From assembly GCA_947476485.1 (NCBI GenBank), contig CANJQU010000003.1, positions 20,244 to 84,243 on the forward strand: a stretch of 64,000 bases of DNA, given 5' to 3'. Positions within the stretch are counted from its first letter, which is position 1; the number at the start of each line of letters is the position of its first letter. The stretch comes from Chitinophagaceae bacterium. GTDB taxonomy: Bacteria; Bacteroidota; Bacteroidia; Chitinophagales; Chitinophagaceae. The notes beneath the pieces are model-generated. The model did no database searches and was not told where the DNA came from. It worked only from the letters and a program-made list of their open reading frames with translations. The position numbers and the translations under genes were made by a program. This document shows, in pieces, positions 14,889 to 23,823 of the stretch.

Positions 14889-16922
14889 ATGAAAAAATAT
14901 ATCTTTTTGGCTTTGGCTCTCGTTGTACTGAACGCTGTCTCGAAAGCAGCTCCGGGCGATACTACGTGGGTACAGGCGAACATTGCGAACCTGGAGTGGT
15001 ATGGCAACTATGACACTGTGGCTAATTTTCCGGCTCCGGGAACTACCTACCGTAAGATATATATGATCTTTACACTTGGTAAGCATACGTGTCCTGGTTA
15101 TAATTACGGTTGCGGCCAGCCAGGCAATCCGCCCTGTGCTACCGGAGAAACACCATGGTGCGGTGACTGGGATTATACTGTTCTTAACTACCTGATGACC
15201 CCGGGTGGAGATACACTGGAACTGGGCCGTTTTATCAGCCCGTATGCTAATGGCTCAGCGCCGCGTACACCGTATACGTGGACGCAGAAATACGTGTATG
15301 ATGTAACAGACTACGCCAATCAACTGCATGATGCAGCTACAATGCGCATCTTATATTCAGGTTATTCGGGTGGGTTTACTGCTAATATTAAGTTTGCATT
15401 TATTGAGGGAACACCCGACCGTAATGTTATGAAGGTGCTTCGCTTATGGAACGGCAGTTATGGATACGGAGACACTACTCACCATGACTCTTTTAATATC
15501 AATACCCATTTTACGGCGCGCACAGATACAGTGCCAACAGGTACCGTAAGTACAGATCTGAAATTCCTGGTAACCGGGCATGGTAATGATGCTAACGGAT
15601 GCTGCGAATTTGCACCGCATAACTACCAGGTGAAGCTTAATGGCACTTCTGTTGCAACGAAAACGATCTGGCGCGACGATTGCGCTATGAATGAGCTTTA
15701 CCCACAGTCGGGCACATGGTTGTTGCTTAGGGGCAACTGGTGTCCCGGTGCGCTGGTTTATCCGAACTTTCATCCCCTCGCCGGTTTGACACCGGGAACA
15801 AGCTACGATGTTGCCCTGCAGTTCGATCCATATGTTGGTGGTGGCAGTTACACCACTGAGACCCAGTTATTTCATTACGGGCCAATCAATAAAGCCCTGG
15901 ATGCGTCCATTGATGACATAATCGCACCGACCAACGATCAAAACCATTACCGTGAGAACCCGATATCTAATAATCCGGTTATTCATGTTAAGAATACCGG
16001 GTCTACCGCAATTGATTCTATCAGGTTCAGTTATGGTGTGAGTGGTTATGCTTCGCAGACATACACCTGGGTAGGTGCCCTGGCGGCGCTCAAGGAGACT
16101 GATATTAATTTACCCGGCCTTGCCGCGTTTGGAGTTATTGCAGGTGTCTCCGGCACTTATTCTTTTAGTTGTACTATCACCGCGGTGAATGGAACGGCAG
16201 ATAACGATGCTACAAACAATGCAATGTCGTCAGCATTTGTGTCGGCCCCGGTATGGCCATCCACTATCCGCATGATCATGAGAACAAGTAATGTGAATTC
16301 CTATTCAAGTCCAACATTGGCCCAGACAAGTTGGGTTATCTATGACAAGACCACAAATGCAATCGTAAGGCAGCGCTCCGGCTGCGCTCTTTCCGGATTT
16401 TATGTAGATACGGTTAACCTTGCGCCGGGCTTCTATAGGGTTGCAGTCTATGACAGCGCCTATGATGATGGTAACTATTATGGTCTTAACTGGTGGGCAT
16501 TATCAGGTGGAGGTTATGTTGCCGGCTATCTGAATGTCAGGCCACTCACCGGTTCGCTTATACCAATGAACGGATATTATTATACGGGCACATACAATAA
16601 CGACTTTGGGCAAGGTTATTCCCAGGACTTTTATGTCGCCACGTCGCTGGCCATCAGCAATGTCAATGAAAACACTGCGGCTATTGAAGCTTATCCTAAT
16701 CCGGCACAGGGGGTAGTGAATGTGGATCTTTCCGGGGTACAAAATGTAAACGGAAGGATAGACCTGGCAGATATGGCTGGCAGGGTAGTTTTGTCTCAGC
16801 AATGCACTGATGCGCACCAGCAATTGAATGTAGGCAATCTCGCAAATGGTATGTATGTGTTGACATATGTTGATGTGGCAACCGGCACCAAAGTGCAGAC
16901 CAAACTAGTGATAGCTAAGTAA
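14889..16922 (+). CDS. PNGase F-like secreted protein with T9SS type A sorting domain
   Basis: A 677-residue secreted protein. After a signal peptide (about 1-20) comes a region (about 25-340) that resembles peptide-N-glycosidase F, which cleaves N-glycans from asparagine in glycoproteins. Supporting points are the CGDWDY and ELGRFISPY motifs (Asp60 area of PNGase F), the EGTPDR segment, and NGCCEFAPHNYQV (Glu206 area), followed by a NWCPGALVYP segment. The position of a third PNGase F active-site residue (Glu118) seems to be replaced in ILYSGYSGG. Residues about 350-590 are beta-sandwich material. About 600-677 is the type A sorting domain (AYPNPAQGVVNVDL, ending in a KLVIAK tail). True glycosidase activity is plausible but unproven. 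Confidence 0.75.
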   Translation: MKKYIFLALALVVLNAVSKAAPGDTTWVQANIANLEWYGNYDTVANFPAPGTTYRKIYMIFTLGKHTCPGYNYGCGQPGNPPCATGETPWCGDWDYTVLNYLMTPGGDTLELGRFISPYANGSAPRTPYTWTQKYVYDVTDYANQLHDAATMRILYSGYSGGFTANIKFAFIEGTPDRNVMKVLRLWNGSYGYGDTTHHDSFNINTHFTARTDTVPTGTVSTDLKFLVTGHGNDANGCCEFAPHNYQVKLNGTSVATKTIWRDDCAMNELYPQSGTWLLLRGNWCPGALVYPNFHPLAGLTPGTSYDVALQFDPYVGGGSYTTETQLFHYGPINKALDASIDDIIAPTNDQNHYRENPISNNPVIHVKNTGSTAIDSIRFSYGVSGYASQTYTWVGALAALKETDINLPGLAAFGVIAGVSGTYSFSCTITAVNGTADNDATNNAMSSAFVSAPVWPSTIRMIMRTSNVNSYSSPTLAQTSWVIYDKTTNAIVRQRSGCALSGFYVDTVNLAPGFYRVAVYDSAYDDGNYYGLNWWALSGGGYVAGYLNVRPLTGSLIPMNGYYYTGTYNNDFGQGYSQDFYVATSLAISNVNENTAAIEAYPNPAQGVVNVDLSGVQNVNGRIDLADMAGRVVLSQQCTDAHQQLNVGNLANGMYVLTYVDVATGTKVQTKLVIAK

Positions 16923-16955
16923 CCGGGTTTAGGGGTTAGCTAACTTAATGCATTG

Positions 16956-16980
16956 AACAGGCTGCGTATTGCAGCCTGTT
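16956..16980 (+). terminator. intrinsic terminator
   Basis: A perfect 10-bp stem (AACAGGCTGC/GCAGCCTGTT) with a GTATT loop lies 33 nt after the T9SS gene. The T-run is short (the arm ends in TT and is followed by TAGTTAAT). Confidence 0.75.
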
Positions 16981-17006
16981 TAGTTAATAAAAAATGAGCA
17001 AAACAA

Positions 17007-17321
17007 ATGAATGAGAGAGTTGAGAAATTACTGACGTTTTTGAAGGCAACGCCCAATGACTGTTTTCTGAATCATGCACTGGCACTGGAGTATGTGAAGG
17101 CAGGTGATGAAGAAAATGCAAGAAAGCACTTTGAGCAAAATATGGTCAATGACGCAGGTTATGTGGCTACTTACTATCACCTTGGTAAGCTGCTTGAGCG
17201 GATAGGAGACCAGCCCGGGGCGATTGCGATATATGAAAAGGGAATGGAGCAGGCCAAAGCTGCCAAAGATATGCACTCTTATAGTGAGCTGCAGGCTGCG
17301 TATGAGGACCTGGTGGATTAA
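17007..17321 (+). CDS. small tetratricopeptide-repeat protein
   Basis: A 104-residue protein with about two and a half TPR-like helix pairs (patterns 'NHALALEYVKAGDEENARKH' and 'YYHLGKLLERIGDQPGAIAI'). TPR proteins mediate protein-protein contacts. There is no signal peptide, so it is probably cytoplasmic. It is 45 nt upstream of tilS on the same strand and may be co-transcribed. A partner cannot be named. Confidence 0.75.
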   Translation: MNERVEKLLTFLKATPNDCFLNHALALEYVKAGDEENARKHFEQNMVNDAGYVATYYHLGKLLERIGDQPGAIAIYEKGMEQAKAAKDMHSYSELQAAYEDLVD

Positions 17322-17366
17322 GTGATAAGTTGATAGATTAATAGGTTAGTAGGTGATAAAGGCATC

Positions 17367-18710
17367 ATGATGAATTTACTGCAACAGTTTAGGGAACACT
17401 GGGTAACAAAACGATATGTTTTGCCGGACCAGCGTGTGCTGCTCGCCGTGAGCGGTGGCGCCGACTCGATGGCAATGGCAGATATTTTTCTGAAAAGCGG
17501 TATCGCTTTTGGTGTTGCCCATTGCAATTTCGGGCTGAGGGGTGAGGCCTCTGTTCTGGATGAACAGCTTGTTGCCGGGTGGTGTGAAGTGAACAACATA
17601 CCATTTCATCGGGCACGATTTGAAACAAAGTCAAAGTCGGAGGAATGGAAGAAGGGCATACAGGAGACAGCCAGAATATTACGGTATGAGTGGTTTGAAG
17701 TCGTAAGAAAGGAGCGTGGCTATGCAAAAATAGTTACCGCGCACCATGCAAATGACAATGTAGAAACATTGCTAATCAATCTTTTAAAAGGTACCGGTAT
17801 GAGCGGGCTGCATGGCATACTGCCGGAGAATGGCAATATCCTCCGACCATTGCTGTTTGCCACGAAGGAATTGCTTGAAGCATATGTGACGGAGCATGCA
17901 ATAGCCTATCGTGAAGATGAATCTAACGATACCGATGACTACCTGCGTAATGCAGTGCGGCACAATATTGTTCCCGCTATTCAGCAATGGTTCCCGAATG
18001 CAGTGGTTAACGTAAACGAGAGCATCGCGCGATTCGGACAGGCTGAAGTACTTTACCGGAAAGCTATAGCGCAGGAAAGGAAAAAGCTGATGCAAAAGAG
18101 GGGCAATGACTACTACATACCGGTATTAAAGCTACAGCATCGTGAGCCGCTGGCAACGATAATGTATGAACTGTTGTACCCGTTTGGGTTTTCATCCTCA
18201 CAGGTGCCGCATGTGCTTAGTTTACTGAGTGCGGAGAGCGGCCGGTATGTTTCATCAGCCAGTCATCGGGTGATCCGTAACCGGGATTTCCTGGTGGTTA
18301 CTACCGTTCCTGCTGACACCGCGGACCTTATAATAGTTGAAGCAGCTCCCTGCACCGTACATGCAGGTAAATATCATTTTTCATTTTCTCTACAGGCAAA
18401 GCCGGCGAAAATACCCGCCGATCCCAATATGGCTTACCTGGATATGAGTACGATCACCTTCCCGCTGATATTGCGCAAGTGGAAGATGGGGGACTATTTC
18501 TATCCGTTCGGGATGAAGATGAAAATGAAGAAAGTGAGTCGCCTGCTTATTGATGAGAAAGTGCCGATACATGAAAAAGAGGATATTCGCATAGTGGAAT
18601 GCGGTAAACGCATAGCGTGGGTATCCGGCATCCGCCCGGATGAACGGTTCCGGGTAAAGGAAACAACGGAACAGGTGCTGGTGGTGAAAAGGACTTTAGC
18701 CGGCGGGTAG
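17367..18710 (+). CDS. tilS: tRNA(Ile)-lysidine synthase TilS
   Basis: Attaches lysine to C34 of the CAU-anticodon tRNA-Ile, making lysidine and changing decoding from AUG to AUA. It uses ATP to adenylate the tRNA. The N-terminal PP-loop (SGGADS, residues 29-34) and an HCNFGLRG motif (about 53) mark the N-type ATPase domain. The HHANDNVET segment (about 131-139) is characteristic of TilS. C-terminal domains extend to 447 residues, as expected for the long Bacteroidota form. The start is one of two adjacent ATGs (17367 or 17370). Essential housekeeping gene. Confidence 0.95.
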   Translation: MMNLLQQFREHWVTKRYVLPDQRVLLAVSGGADSMAMADIFLKSGIAFGVAHCNFGLRGEASVLDEQLVAGWCEVNNIPFHRARFETKSKSEEWKKGIQETARILRYEWFEVVRKERGYAKIVTAHHANDNVETLLINLLKGTGMSGLHGILPENGNILRPLLFATKELLEAYVTEHAIAYREDESNDTDDYLRNAVRHNIVPAIQQWFPNAVVNVNESIARFGQAEVLYRKAIAQERKKLMQKRGNDYYIPVLKLQHREPLATIMYELLYPFGFSSSQVPHVLSLLSAESGRYVSSASHRVIRNRDFLVVTTVPADTADLIIVEAAPCTVHAGKYHFSFSLQAKPAKIPADPNMAYLDMSTITFPLILRKWKMGDYFYPFGMKMKMKKVSRLLIDEKVPIHEKEDIRIVECGKRIAWVSGIRPDERFRVKETTEQVLVVKRTLAGG

Positions 18711-18767
18711 CAGTTTTCAGTTTACACCTAATAGTTTGCAGTAGGCAGCGTACAATTCTAAACCGGA

Positions 18768-19379
18768 CTAGAACAAGTGAATGCTGGGGTGCATCATGGC
18801 ATCAATGAAATTGAGCCCGTGGGATGGATCAATTAAGACTGCGAAGAGCAGGCCATATACAGCGCCCCAGAAGTGTGCATCGTGATTGATGTTGCCTGCG
18901 CCTTTTTTACCCATATATGCTTCATACCAAAGATATAAGCCGCCAAAAATGATACATGGGATATTGATGGGTATGAAGAATACCTGCAGACCACCCCATG
19001 GCTCAAAGTAGATGATCAGGAACAGGGCGGAAGCAACCCCGCCCGAAGCGCCAAGAGAGCGGTAATAGCTGTTGTGGCGGTTCTTAAGAAAGGAGGGTAG
19101 CGACGCAACAATAATACCGGTAAGATACAAGACAACAAACTGCACGCCTGTAATATGGTACGCCACCGAACTGCCGCAAAACCATAATGTGATCATATTG
19201 AAGATGAGGTGGTTCATATCGGCATGAATAAAGCCGGATGACAGCAGCCTGTAGTACTCTGCTGGATTGCCATCCATTGCCCGTGGCCATAGGATCAGCT
19301 TATTGTATAAAGTATCATTGTTAAATGCCGCCAGTGAGATAAGAACGGTAATAGCCAGTATAATTAAAGTATAGCTCAT
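18768..19379 (-). CDS. rhomboid family intramembrane serine protease
   Basis: A 203-residue polytopic membrane protein with six hydrophobic helices. The rhomboid catalytic Ser lies in GASGGVAS (about residues 109-116), with the catalytic His in the later segment AHFWGAVYG. The Asn of the N-terminal helix region (NHLIFNMITLW) is also present. These point to a functional rhomboid protease that cuts transmembrane substrates. I chose the ATG at 19379 over an upstream in-frame ATG because the protein then starts directly with a hydrophobic helix, and because a conserved 23-nt leader motif ends just before it. Substrate unknown. Confidence 0.9.
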   Translation of the reverse strand: MSYTLIILAITVLISLAAFNNDTLYNKLILWPRAMDGNPAEYYRLLSSGFIHADMNHLIFNMITLWFCGSSVAYHITGVQFVVLYLTGIIVASLPSFLKNRHNSYYRSLGASGGVASALFLIIYFEPWGGLQVFFIPINIPCIIFGGLYLWYEAYMGKKGAGNINHDAHFWGAVYGLLFAVLIDPSHGLNFIDAMMHPSIHLF

Positions 19380-19381
19380 TT

Positions 19382-19404
19382 TAATTTGGAAATTTGAAAA
19401 TGTG
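19382..19404 (-). promoter_or_regulatory. leader motif abutting the rhomboid start codon
   Basis: The minus strand reads GCACATTTTCAAATTTCCAAATT, then AA and the ATG. The same motif occurs before exonuclease III at 22729-22751 (21 of 23 positions match). It contains no Shine-Dalgarno sequence. Confidence 0.5.
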
Positions 19405-19498
19405 CAAATATGCAAATATTCATGTTAGCGCAAAATTCAGTCGGTCGAAAGTAGAAAGTCTAAAGTTAAGGGTTTGAAAAAAAGTTGAAAGCTCTTTC

Positions 19499-19545
19499 TA
19501 GTAAATAGTAAATAGTAGATACTAGATAGTAGGTAGTCGTTGTGT
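19499..19545. repeat. short-period TAGT-rich repeat
   Basis: A tract built on TAGTA/TAGATA units (TAGTAAATAGTAAATAGTAG and onward, ending TAGTCGTTGTGTG). It has no coding capacity and lies between the rhomboid gene and a tRNA. Its ending resembles the sequence flanking the four-helix-bundle gene between rpoB and rpoC. Confidence 0.5.
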
Positions 19546-19645
19546 GAAAAATGATTTATACGTGATGATAAGGCGAGTTGTTGAGGATGCTGAAGGTGCG
19601 GTATAAAAAAAAGAAGTCCGGTATTGCTACCAGACCTCTTTAGTG

Positions 19646-19719
19646 TGACCGCGTCAGGATTCAAACCTGAAACCTTCTCATCCGTAGTGAGATGCTCTAT
19701 TCAGTTGAGCTACGCAGCC
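19646..19719 (-). tRNA. tRNA-Arg (anticodon ACG)
   Basis: The 74-nt minus-strand sequence folds as a full cloverleaf. The acceptor stem pairs GGCTGCG with CGCGGTC (two G.U pairs). The D-arm is GCTC/GAGC, the anticodon stem TCTCA/TGAGA has loop CTACGGA (anticodon ACG at 19683-19685), and the T-arm is TCAGG/CCTGA with loop TTTGAAT. The discriminator base is A; CCA is not encoded. A34 would be deaminated to inosine, reading CGU, CGC and CGA. Confidence 0.95.
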
Positions 19720-19801
19720 ATTCCTTTTTTTCGGAGTGCAAAGATACTAAAACCTCCTATTTTTACAAATACTTTTTGGAGAAACTATAAAATATTAGCA
19801 A

Positions 19802-20275
19802 ATGCACATAGAGATATGGTCGCTGGGCAAAGAAAATGAGCCGTATATAGACGAGGGAATACGATATTATTTTAAGAAAACTATGCCCTGGAATACCGTG
19901 GAGCTTGTAGTGTTGCAAACATCAAAAAAGGCCGCAACGACTGATGTGGAGCGTACAAAACTACAGGAAGAGGAATTGATATTGAAAAAACTGCAGTCCC
20001 AACACTATTTCATTTTACTTGATGAACGTGGCAAGTCCCTGAATTCAATACAGTGGTCTCAGCAGTTCCAGCAGTGCATGAACCAGGGGGTAAAAACAAT
20101 GGTAATACTCATTGGCGGTGCATTTGGTGTAACTGACAATATACGTAAAAGAGCAAATCAATGCTGGTCGTTATCTAACCTGGTCTTCCCACACCAGTTA
20201 GTACGACTCATTGTTGCAGAGCAAGTTTACCGTACGTTCAGTATCCTCAATAATTCGCCATACCACCACGTGTAG
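19802..20275 (+). CDS. rlmH: 23S rRNA pseudouridine-1915 N3-methyltransferase RlmH
   Basis: Methylates pseudouridine 1915 in helix 69 of 23S rRNA on assembled ribosomes, using S-adenosylmethionine. At 157 residues it has the usual RlmH length. The SPOUT knot signature is seen in FILLDERGKSLNSIQW and the glycine-rich GGAFGVTDNIRKRA. The characteristic C-terminus FPHQLVRLIVAEQVYR followed by NNSPYHHV is present. It is flanked by tRNA-Arg on one side and a T9SS gene on the other. Housekeeping, no odd features. Confidence 0.95.
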   Translation: MHIEIWSLGKENEPYIDEGIRYYFKKTMPWNTVELVVLQTSKKAATTDVERTKLQEEELILKKLQSQHYFILLDERGKSLNSIQWSQQFQQCMNQGVKTMVILIGGAFGVTDNIRKRANQCWSLSNLVFPHQLVRLIVAEQVYRTFSILNNSPYHHV

Positions 20276-20409
20276 GAACACTCATTATTCCTTTCGGTTA
20301 ATAAATGATAATTATTTTTTTATTTAAAAAAACGTTTTACCTTTAAGAGAGATTGCAATTAGTATTTTTATAGATATTACCCCTAACTTTTTAACAAAAA
20401 ACGTCCTGT

Positions 20410-22074
20410 ATGAAGAAATTTACTTTTTTATCAATGGCTATTGCTGTGTGCTTCATGAGCGCCGGCAGCGCATTCGCACAGCATATCACCGTCACCGTAG
20501 CCGGTAACGGGCTGAATGGATATACGACGGATGGCGGCCCCGCCCGAACGTCTATGATCAGCGGTCCGAAGGATGTTTGTATGGATGCAGCGAACAATAT
20601 TTATTTTGTTGAGAAGGCTAATTTAAGAATACGGAAAGTTTCGAATAAAGGTATCCTTACCACAATCTCCGGCGGCGGCGGCTCGCTGCTCGATGGAGTT
20701 CCGGCGGTGACCGCGAGCCTGACCCCTAATTATATGTGTATCGATGCTTCAGGCAACTTGTACGTATCTACGGGCAACCAGGTGAGGAAGATAGATATGA
20801 CCACCGGCCTGATCACAACGATAGCAGGAACTGCGCTTGCCGGTTATGGTGGCGATGGCGGGCTGGGTTCTGTTGCGTTACTCAACGATCCGCAGGGAAT
20901 TGCTGTAGATGCTGCCGGAAATGTCTACATCGCAGATCGCAGGAACCACCGCATCCGTAAAGTTACTGCCACAACCGGTACAATAACTACGATAGCAGGT
21001 ACGGGCGTTGTGGGCTATACGGGTGATCTTGGCATAGCGGATACCGCGACACTAAACAATCCCATTACGGTTGCCGTTAATGATGCCGGCGATGTTTATT
21101 TTTCGGACCAGGAGCCAACCTGCCCGGCGTTCGACTTTTCGGTTATCAGGAAAATAGATGCTGCCACAGGGGTGATCTCTACCATCGCCGGACCCAACGG
21201 TAGCTACACATTTGGCGTTCCGGGAACGGCGGCACTATTAGGAACGATCACGGGAATGTGCCTTGATCGTCATGGTAATATTTATTGCGATGAAATGAGC
21301 TGCTCGTGCAGGGAGTTGAATATGACCACAGATACTCTGGAGCTAGTGGGCGGCGACTTTTATGTACAGGGCTACTCTGACTACATTAATTCCGTTGCAG
21401 CTAATATGAACTTCCCCTACGGCCTTTGCGTAGACAATGCCGGTACCGTTTATGTGGCCGACAGCATGAACAACCGTATCAGGAAACTTATCAAGCTGAC
21501 GAATACACCTTCGTTTGCGTTCAACAGGGGGCAGTCTATTGAGACTGTTGGTGGCATGCATTTCGATCTGGATACTTCACTGGCGATCACCGACCTCGAT
21601 GCCAGCCAGACAGAAACATGGCGCGTATTGTACGGTCCGTCGCATGGAACTTTATTTGGATTTCCGGCAACTACCACATCTGTAGGACCGGATTACCTGG
21701 ACTTTCCTTCCGGAACGTCTTACATAGCCAATGCACCTTATACAGGCGAGGATTCTTTCCAGATAGAAGTATCAGATGGCTTGCTTAGGGATACCGTAAC
21801 TATCTATGCATCGGTGAGCGCCGGCGTTACAACATCGGCAGGCAATGTGCTGAAACCGGTTGTAAATGTGTTCCCAAACCCTGCAACCAATGATCTCAAT
21901 GTCCGGTCAACGGGCATCATCAATAGCGTGTCTATCAGCAACGTTGCAGGGCAGGTGGTTTATGATCATTCGTATAATTCGGGAAGCGCACGCGTGGATA
22001 TTGCAGCTTTGGCTGCGGGAGTTTACTTCGTTAAGGTAAATGGGGCAGAGGTTTCTAAATTTGAGAAGAAGTAA
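20410..22074 (+). CDS. NHL-repeat secreted protein with T9SS type A sorting domain
   Basis: A 554-residue secreted protein. A signal peptide (about residues 1-23) precedes six or so NHL repeats (about 35-365), recognisable by 'DAAGNVYIADRRNHRIRKV' and 'TIAGTGVVGYTGD' units, which build a beta-propeller. A beta-rich domain (about 370-475) follows. The C-terminal about 75 residues are the type A sorting domain (NVFPNPATNDLNVRS onward), ending in KFEKK. NHL propellers serve as binding scaffolds, so a role in carbohydrate or protein binding at the surface is possible but not shown. A good terminator follows. Confidence 0.85.
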   Translation: MKKFTFLSMAIAVCFMSAGSAFAQHITVTVAGNGLNGYTTDGGPARTSMISGPKDVCMDAANNIYFVEKANLRIRKVSNKGILTTISGGGGSLLDGVPAVTASLTPNYMCIDASGNLYVSTGNQVRKIDMTTGLITTIAGTALAGYGGDGGLGSVALLNDPQGIAVDAAGNVYIADRRNHRIRKVTATTGTITTIAGTGVVGYTGDLGIADTATLNNPITVAVNDAGDVYFSDQEPTCPAFDFSVIRKIDAATGVISTIAGPNGSYTFGVPGTAALLGTITGMCLDRHGNIYCDEMSCSCRELNMTTDTLELVGGDFYVQGYSDYINSVAANMNFPYGLCVDNAGTVYVADSMNNRIRKLIKLTNTPSFAFNRGQSIETVGGMHFDLDTSLAITDLDASQTETWRVLYGPSHGTLFGFPATTTSVGPDYLDFPSGTSYIANAPYTGEDSFQIEVSDGLLRDTVTIYASVSAGVTTSAGNVLKPVVNVFPNPATNDLNVRSTGIINSVSISNVAGQVVYDHSYNSGSARVDIAALAAGVYFVKVNGAEVSKFEKK

Positions 22075-22105
22075 ATCATCGTCACAACTATCTATTTCAA
22101 GTATT

Positions 22106-22136
22106 GGGGCCGATACGTTTTCCGTGTCGGCCCCTT
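22106..22136 (+). terminator. intrinsic terminator of the NHL/T9SS gene
   Basis: A 12-bp stem (GGGGCCGATACG / CGTGTCGGCCCC, one G.U pair) with a 5-nt loop is followed by TTTTTT. It lies between converging genes. Confidence 0.88.
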
Positions 22137-22138
22137 TT

Positions 22139-22591
22139 TTAGTCTTCTTTTTCGATAGTTTCCTTTTCTACAAGTTCTTTGAGACTGGCAAGCACCTTGT
22201 CCCATCCCTCGTCAGATTTTTCCATACGTTTGTCTGCGCCATCTCCATCACCTACATCATCTGTTACTGACAAAATAGTCTCACCGTCCTCGTAATTGAG
22301 TGTAAGCGTAACGGTCGAATACCCGGCGGATTCATCATTGTTTTTGCCGTTCTTTAGCGTGTACTTAAGTACCCTTCCATGCTCTATCTGGAGTATCTGG
22401 CCAGTCATTTCTATATCTATGATGAAAAACATTTTCCCATGGAAGGCTATTGCCTCTCCCGTTTTCCATGTAGATAGTACTTCGCAATGGAAGAAGTATT
22501 TTTTCGTTTTCTGAGGATCTGTGAGGGCGTCCCATACCTGCGCCGGCTCTGCTTTAATCCTCACGTTCTTATCAATTATGTGTTCGCTCAT
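22139..22591 (-). CDS. SRPBCC/AHSA1-like protein
   Basis: A 150-residue protein of the SRPBCC (START-like) fold, with the family opening 'IDKNVRIKAEPAQVWDALTD' and a strand-rich body through about residue 135. The tail is charged (EKETIEKED). These proteins bind small hydrophobic ligands or act as enzymes; some activate Hsp90. Not related by operon to the ArsR-AHSA1 gene at 4404. It converges with the NHL/T9SS gene at the shared terminator. Ligand unknown. Confidence 0.8.
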   Translation of the reverse strand: MSEHIIDKNVRIKAEPAQVWDALTDPQKTKKYFFHCEVLSTWKTGEAIAFHGKMFFIIDIEMTGQILQIEHGRVLKYTLKNGKNNDESAGYSTVTLTLNYEDGETILSVTDDVGDGDGADKRMEKSDEGWDKVLASLKELVEKETIEKED

Positions 22592-22728
22592 GTGTGGTTT
22601 CTTAAAGTACTATCGACAATAAAATCTATGCCAGAATAAATTGAAGCCTATTTACCGGCCCTGAAAAAGTAAAAGGATACGGCAATTTTCTTAATTTCAC
22701 AGTCTGTATTTGTGGCATTTTCAAATCA

Positions 22729-22751
22729 GCACATTTTCAAATTTTCAAATC
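22729..22751 (+). promoter_or_regulatory. leader motif abutting the exonuclease III start codon
   Basis: GCACATTTTCAAATTTTCAAATC is followed by AA and the ATG at 22754. It nearly duplicates the motif before the rhomboid start at 19382-19404. A further CATTTTCAAATCAG copy lies just upstream (from 22716), so the motif is partly tandem. Confidence 0.5.
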
Positions 22752-22753
22752 AA

Positions 22754-23518
22754 ATGAGGATCGTAACATATAATGTAAACGGCATACGCGCCGCAGTAAA
22801 GAAGGGTTTTATAGACTGGCTGAAAACAGACCCGGGAGATGTGATTTGCCTGCAGGAAATAAAGGCTAATAAAGAGGATGTGCCCGAGGCGGAGATAAAG
22901 TCTGCCGGATACGATGTGTACTCATTCTCTGCAGCGAAGAAGGGGTATAGTGGGGTGGCGATACTCACCAAAATAAAGCCTGACAAGGTATCTTGTGGCA
23001 ACGGTATCATGCAGAGCGATGCAGAAGGACGTGTTATTCGCGCTGATTTTGGCGAAATAACACTTGTTAATGCCTACTTCCCCAGCGGCACGAGCGGAGA
23101 AGACAGGCAGGGTTATAAATATCAATGGCTCGATGAGTTTTTTGAATATATCGGTGAGCTGCGCAAAACGCGCCCGAAGCTGATAATCTGCGGTGATTAT
23201 AACATTTGTCATAAGGCCATAGATATACACGACCCCGTAAGAAATAAGAACTATACCGGCTTTCTGCCCGAGGAGCGCGCGTGGATGGACAAGCTGTTTG
23301 AAAACGGGTTTGTAGACACCTTCCGCCACTTCAACCAGGAGCCGCATCAGTATACGTGGTGGAGCCAGTTTGCCGGAGCCAGAGCCAATAACAAGGGCTG
23401 GCGTATAGATTACATCAATGTAACAGAGCCGCTAGGCAAACTGCTAAAGCATGCCGAGATCATGCCACACATACGGCACTCAGATCACTGCCCGGTGTTT
23501 TTGGAGGTGGGGATTTGA
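22754..23518 (+). CDS. xth: exodeoxyribonuclease III (AP endonuclease)
   Basis: Base-excision-repair nuclease that cuts DNA at abasic sites and degrades from 3' ends. The 254-residue protein has the exonuclease-endonuclease-phosphatase fold motifs: YNVNGIRAA, LQEIKANKED (metal-ligand Glu), GDYNICH (catalytic Asp/Asn), WRIDYINV and SDHCPV (catalytic His). I chose the ATG at 22754 because it begins with the family start MRIVTYNVNGIR; an upstream frame is AT-rich non-conserved sequence. A toxin-antitoxin pair follows 62 nt after the stop. Confidence 0.93.
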   Translation: MRIVTYNVNGIRAAVKKGFIDWLKTDPGDVICLQEIKANKEDVPEAEIKSAGYDVYSFSAAKKGYSGVAILTKIKPDKVSCGNGIMQSDAEGRVIRADFGEITLVNAYFPSGTSGEDRQGYKYQWLDEFFEYIGELRKTRPKLIICGDYNICHKAIDIHDPVRNKNYTGFLPEERAWMDKLFENGFVDTFRHFNQEPHQYTWWSQFAGARANNKGWRIDYINVTEPLGKLLKHAEIMPHIRHSDHCPVFLEVGI

Positions 23519-23580
23519 GGAAGCCTACGGTATTATTCGTTCAATCTATCTATTTCTTAAATTTGCATAAAGACAGTGTT

Positions 23581-23823
23581 ATGACGGCAGCAATGAAAAG
23601 AGATCGCCTTATTACCTATTTGGCAGAGGTAAATGAAAAAAAGGTAAATGCGCTTTACTCTATACTTGAAAAAGAGCTTAATGATATAGAGCCTTTTTTT
23701 ACAGAACAGCAACTTGAAATAATTAACGAGCGTCGGGCTGAGTTGTTAAGTGGGAAAGTTAAGGGTGTGGGCTTGCAGGACATGTTTGATAATATTAGAA
23801 AAAGAAGAAAGACAGCCAAGTGA
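23581..23823 (+). CDS. addiction-module antitoxin component
   Basis: An 80-residue, highly charged, helical protein. The pattern of a short N-terminal region, a long helix (TEQQLEIINERRAELLSGKV) and a basic C-terminal tail fits the putative addiction-module-component family. Its stop overlaps the start of the ParE/RelE-like gene (GTGA overlap), a common toxin-antitoxin arrangement with the antitoxin first. I chose the ATG at 23581 because upstream residues look like extension from the exonuclease 3' end. It would neutralise the toxin by binding; promoter binding is likely but not shown. Confidence 0.65.
   Translation: MTAAMKRDRLITYLAEVNEKKVNALYSILEKELNDIEPFFTEQQLEIINERRAELLSGKVKGVGLQDMFDNIRKRRKTAK

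Noticed and set aside
19802..19816. tRNA-adjacent region considered as an integration (att) site
   Set aside because: No direct repeat of the tRNA 3' end and no integrase in the window.
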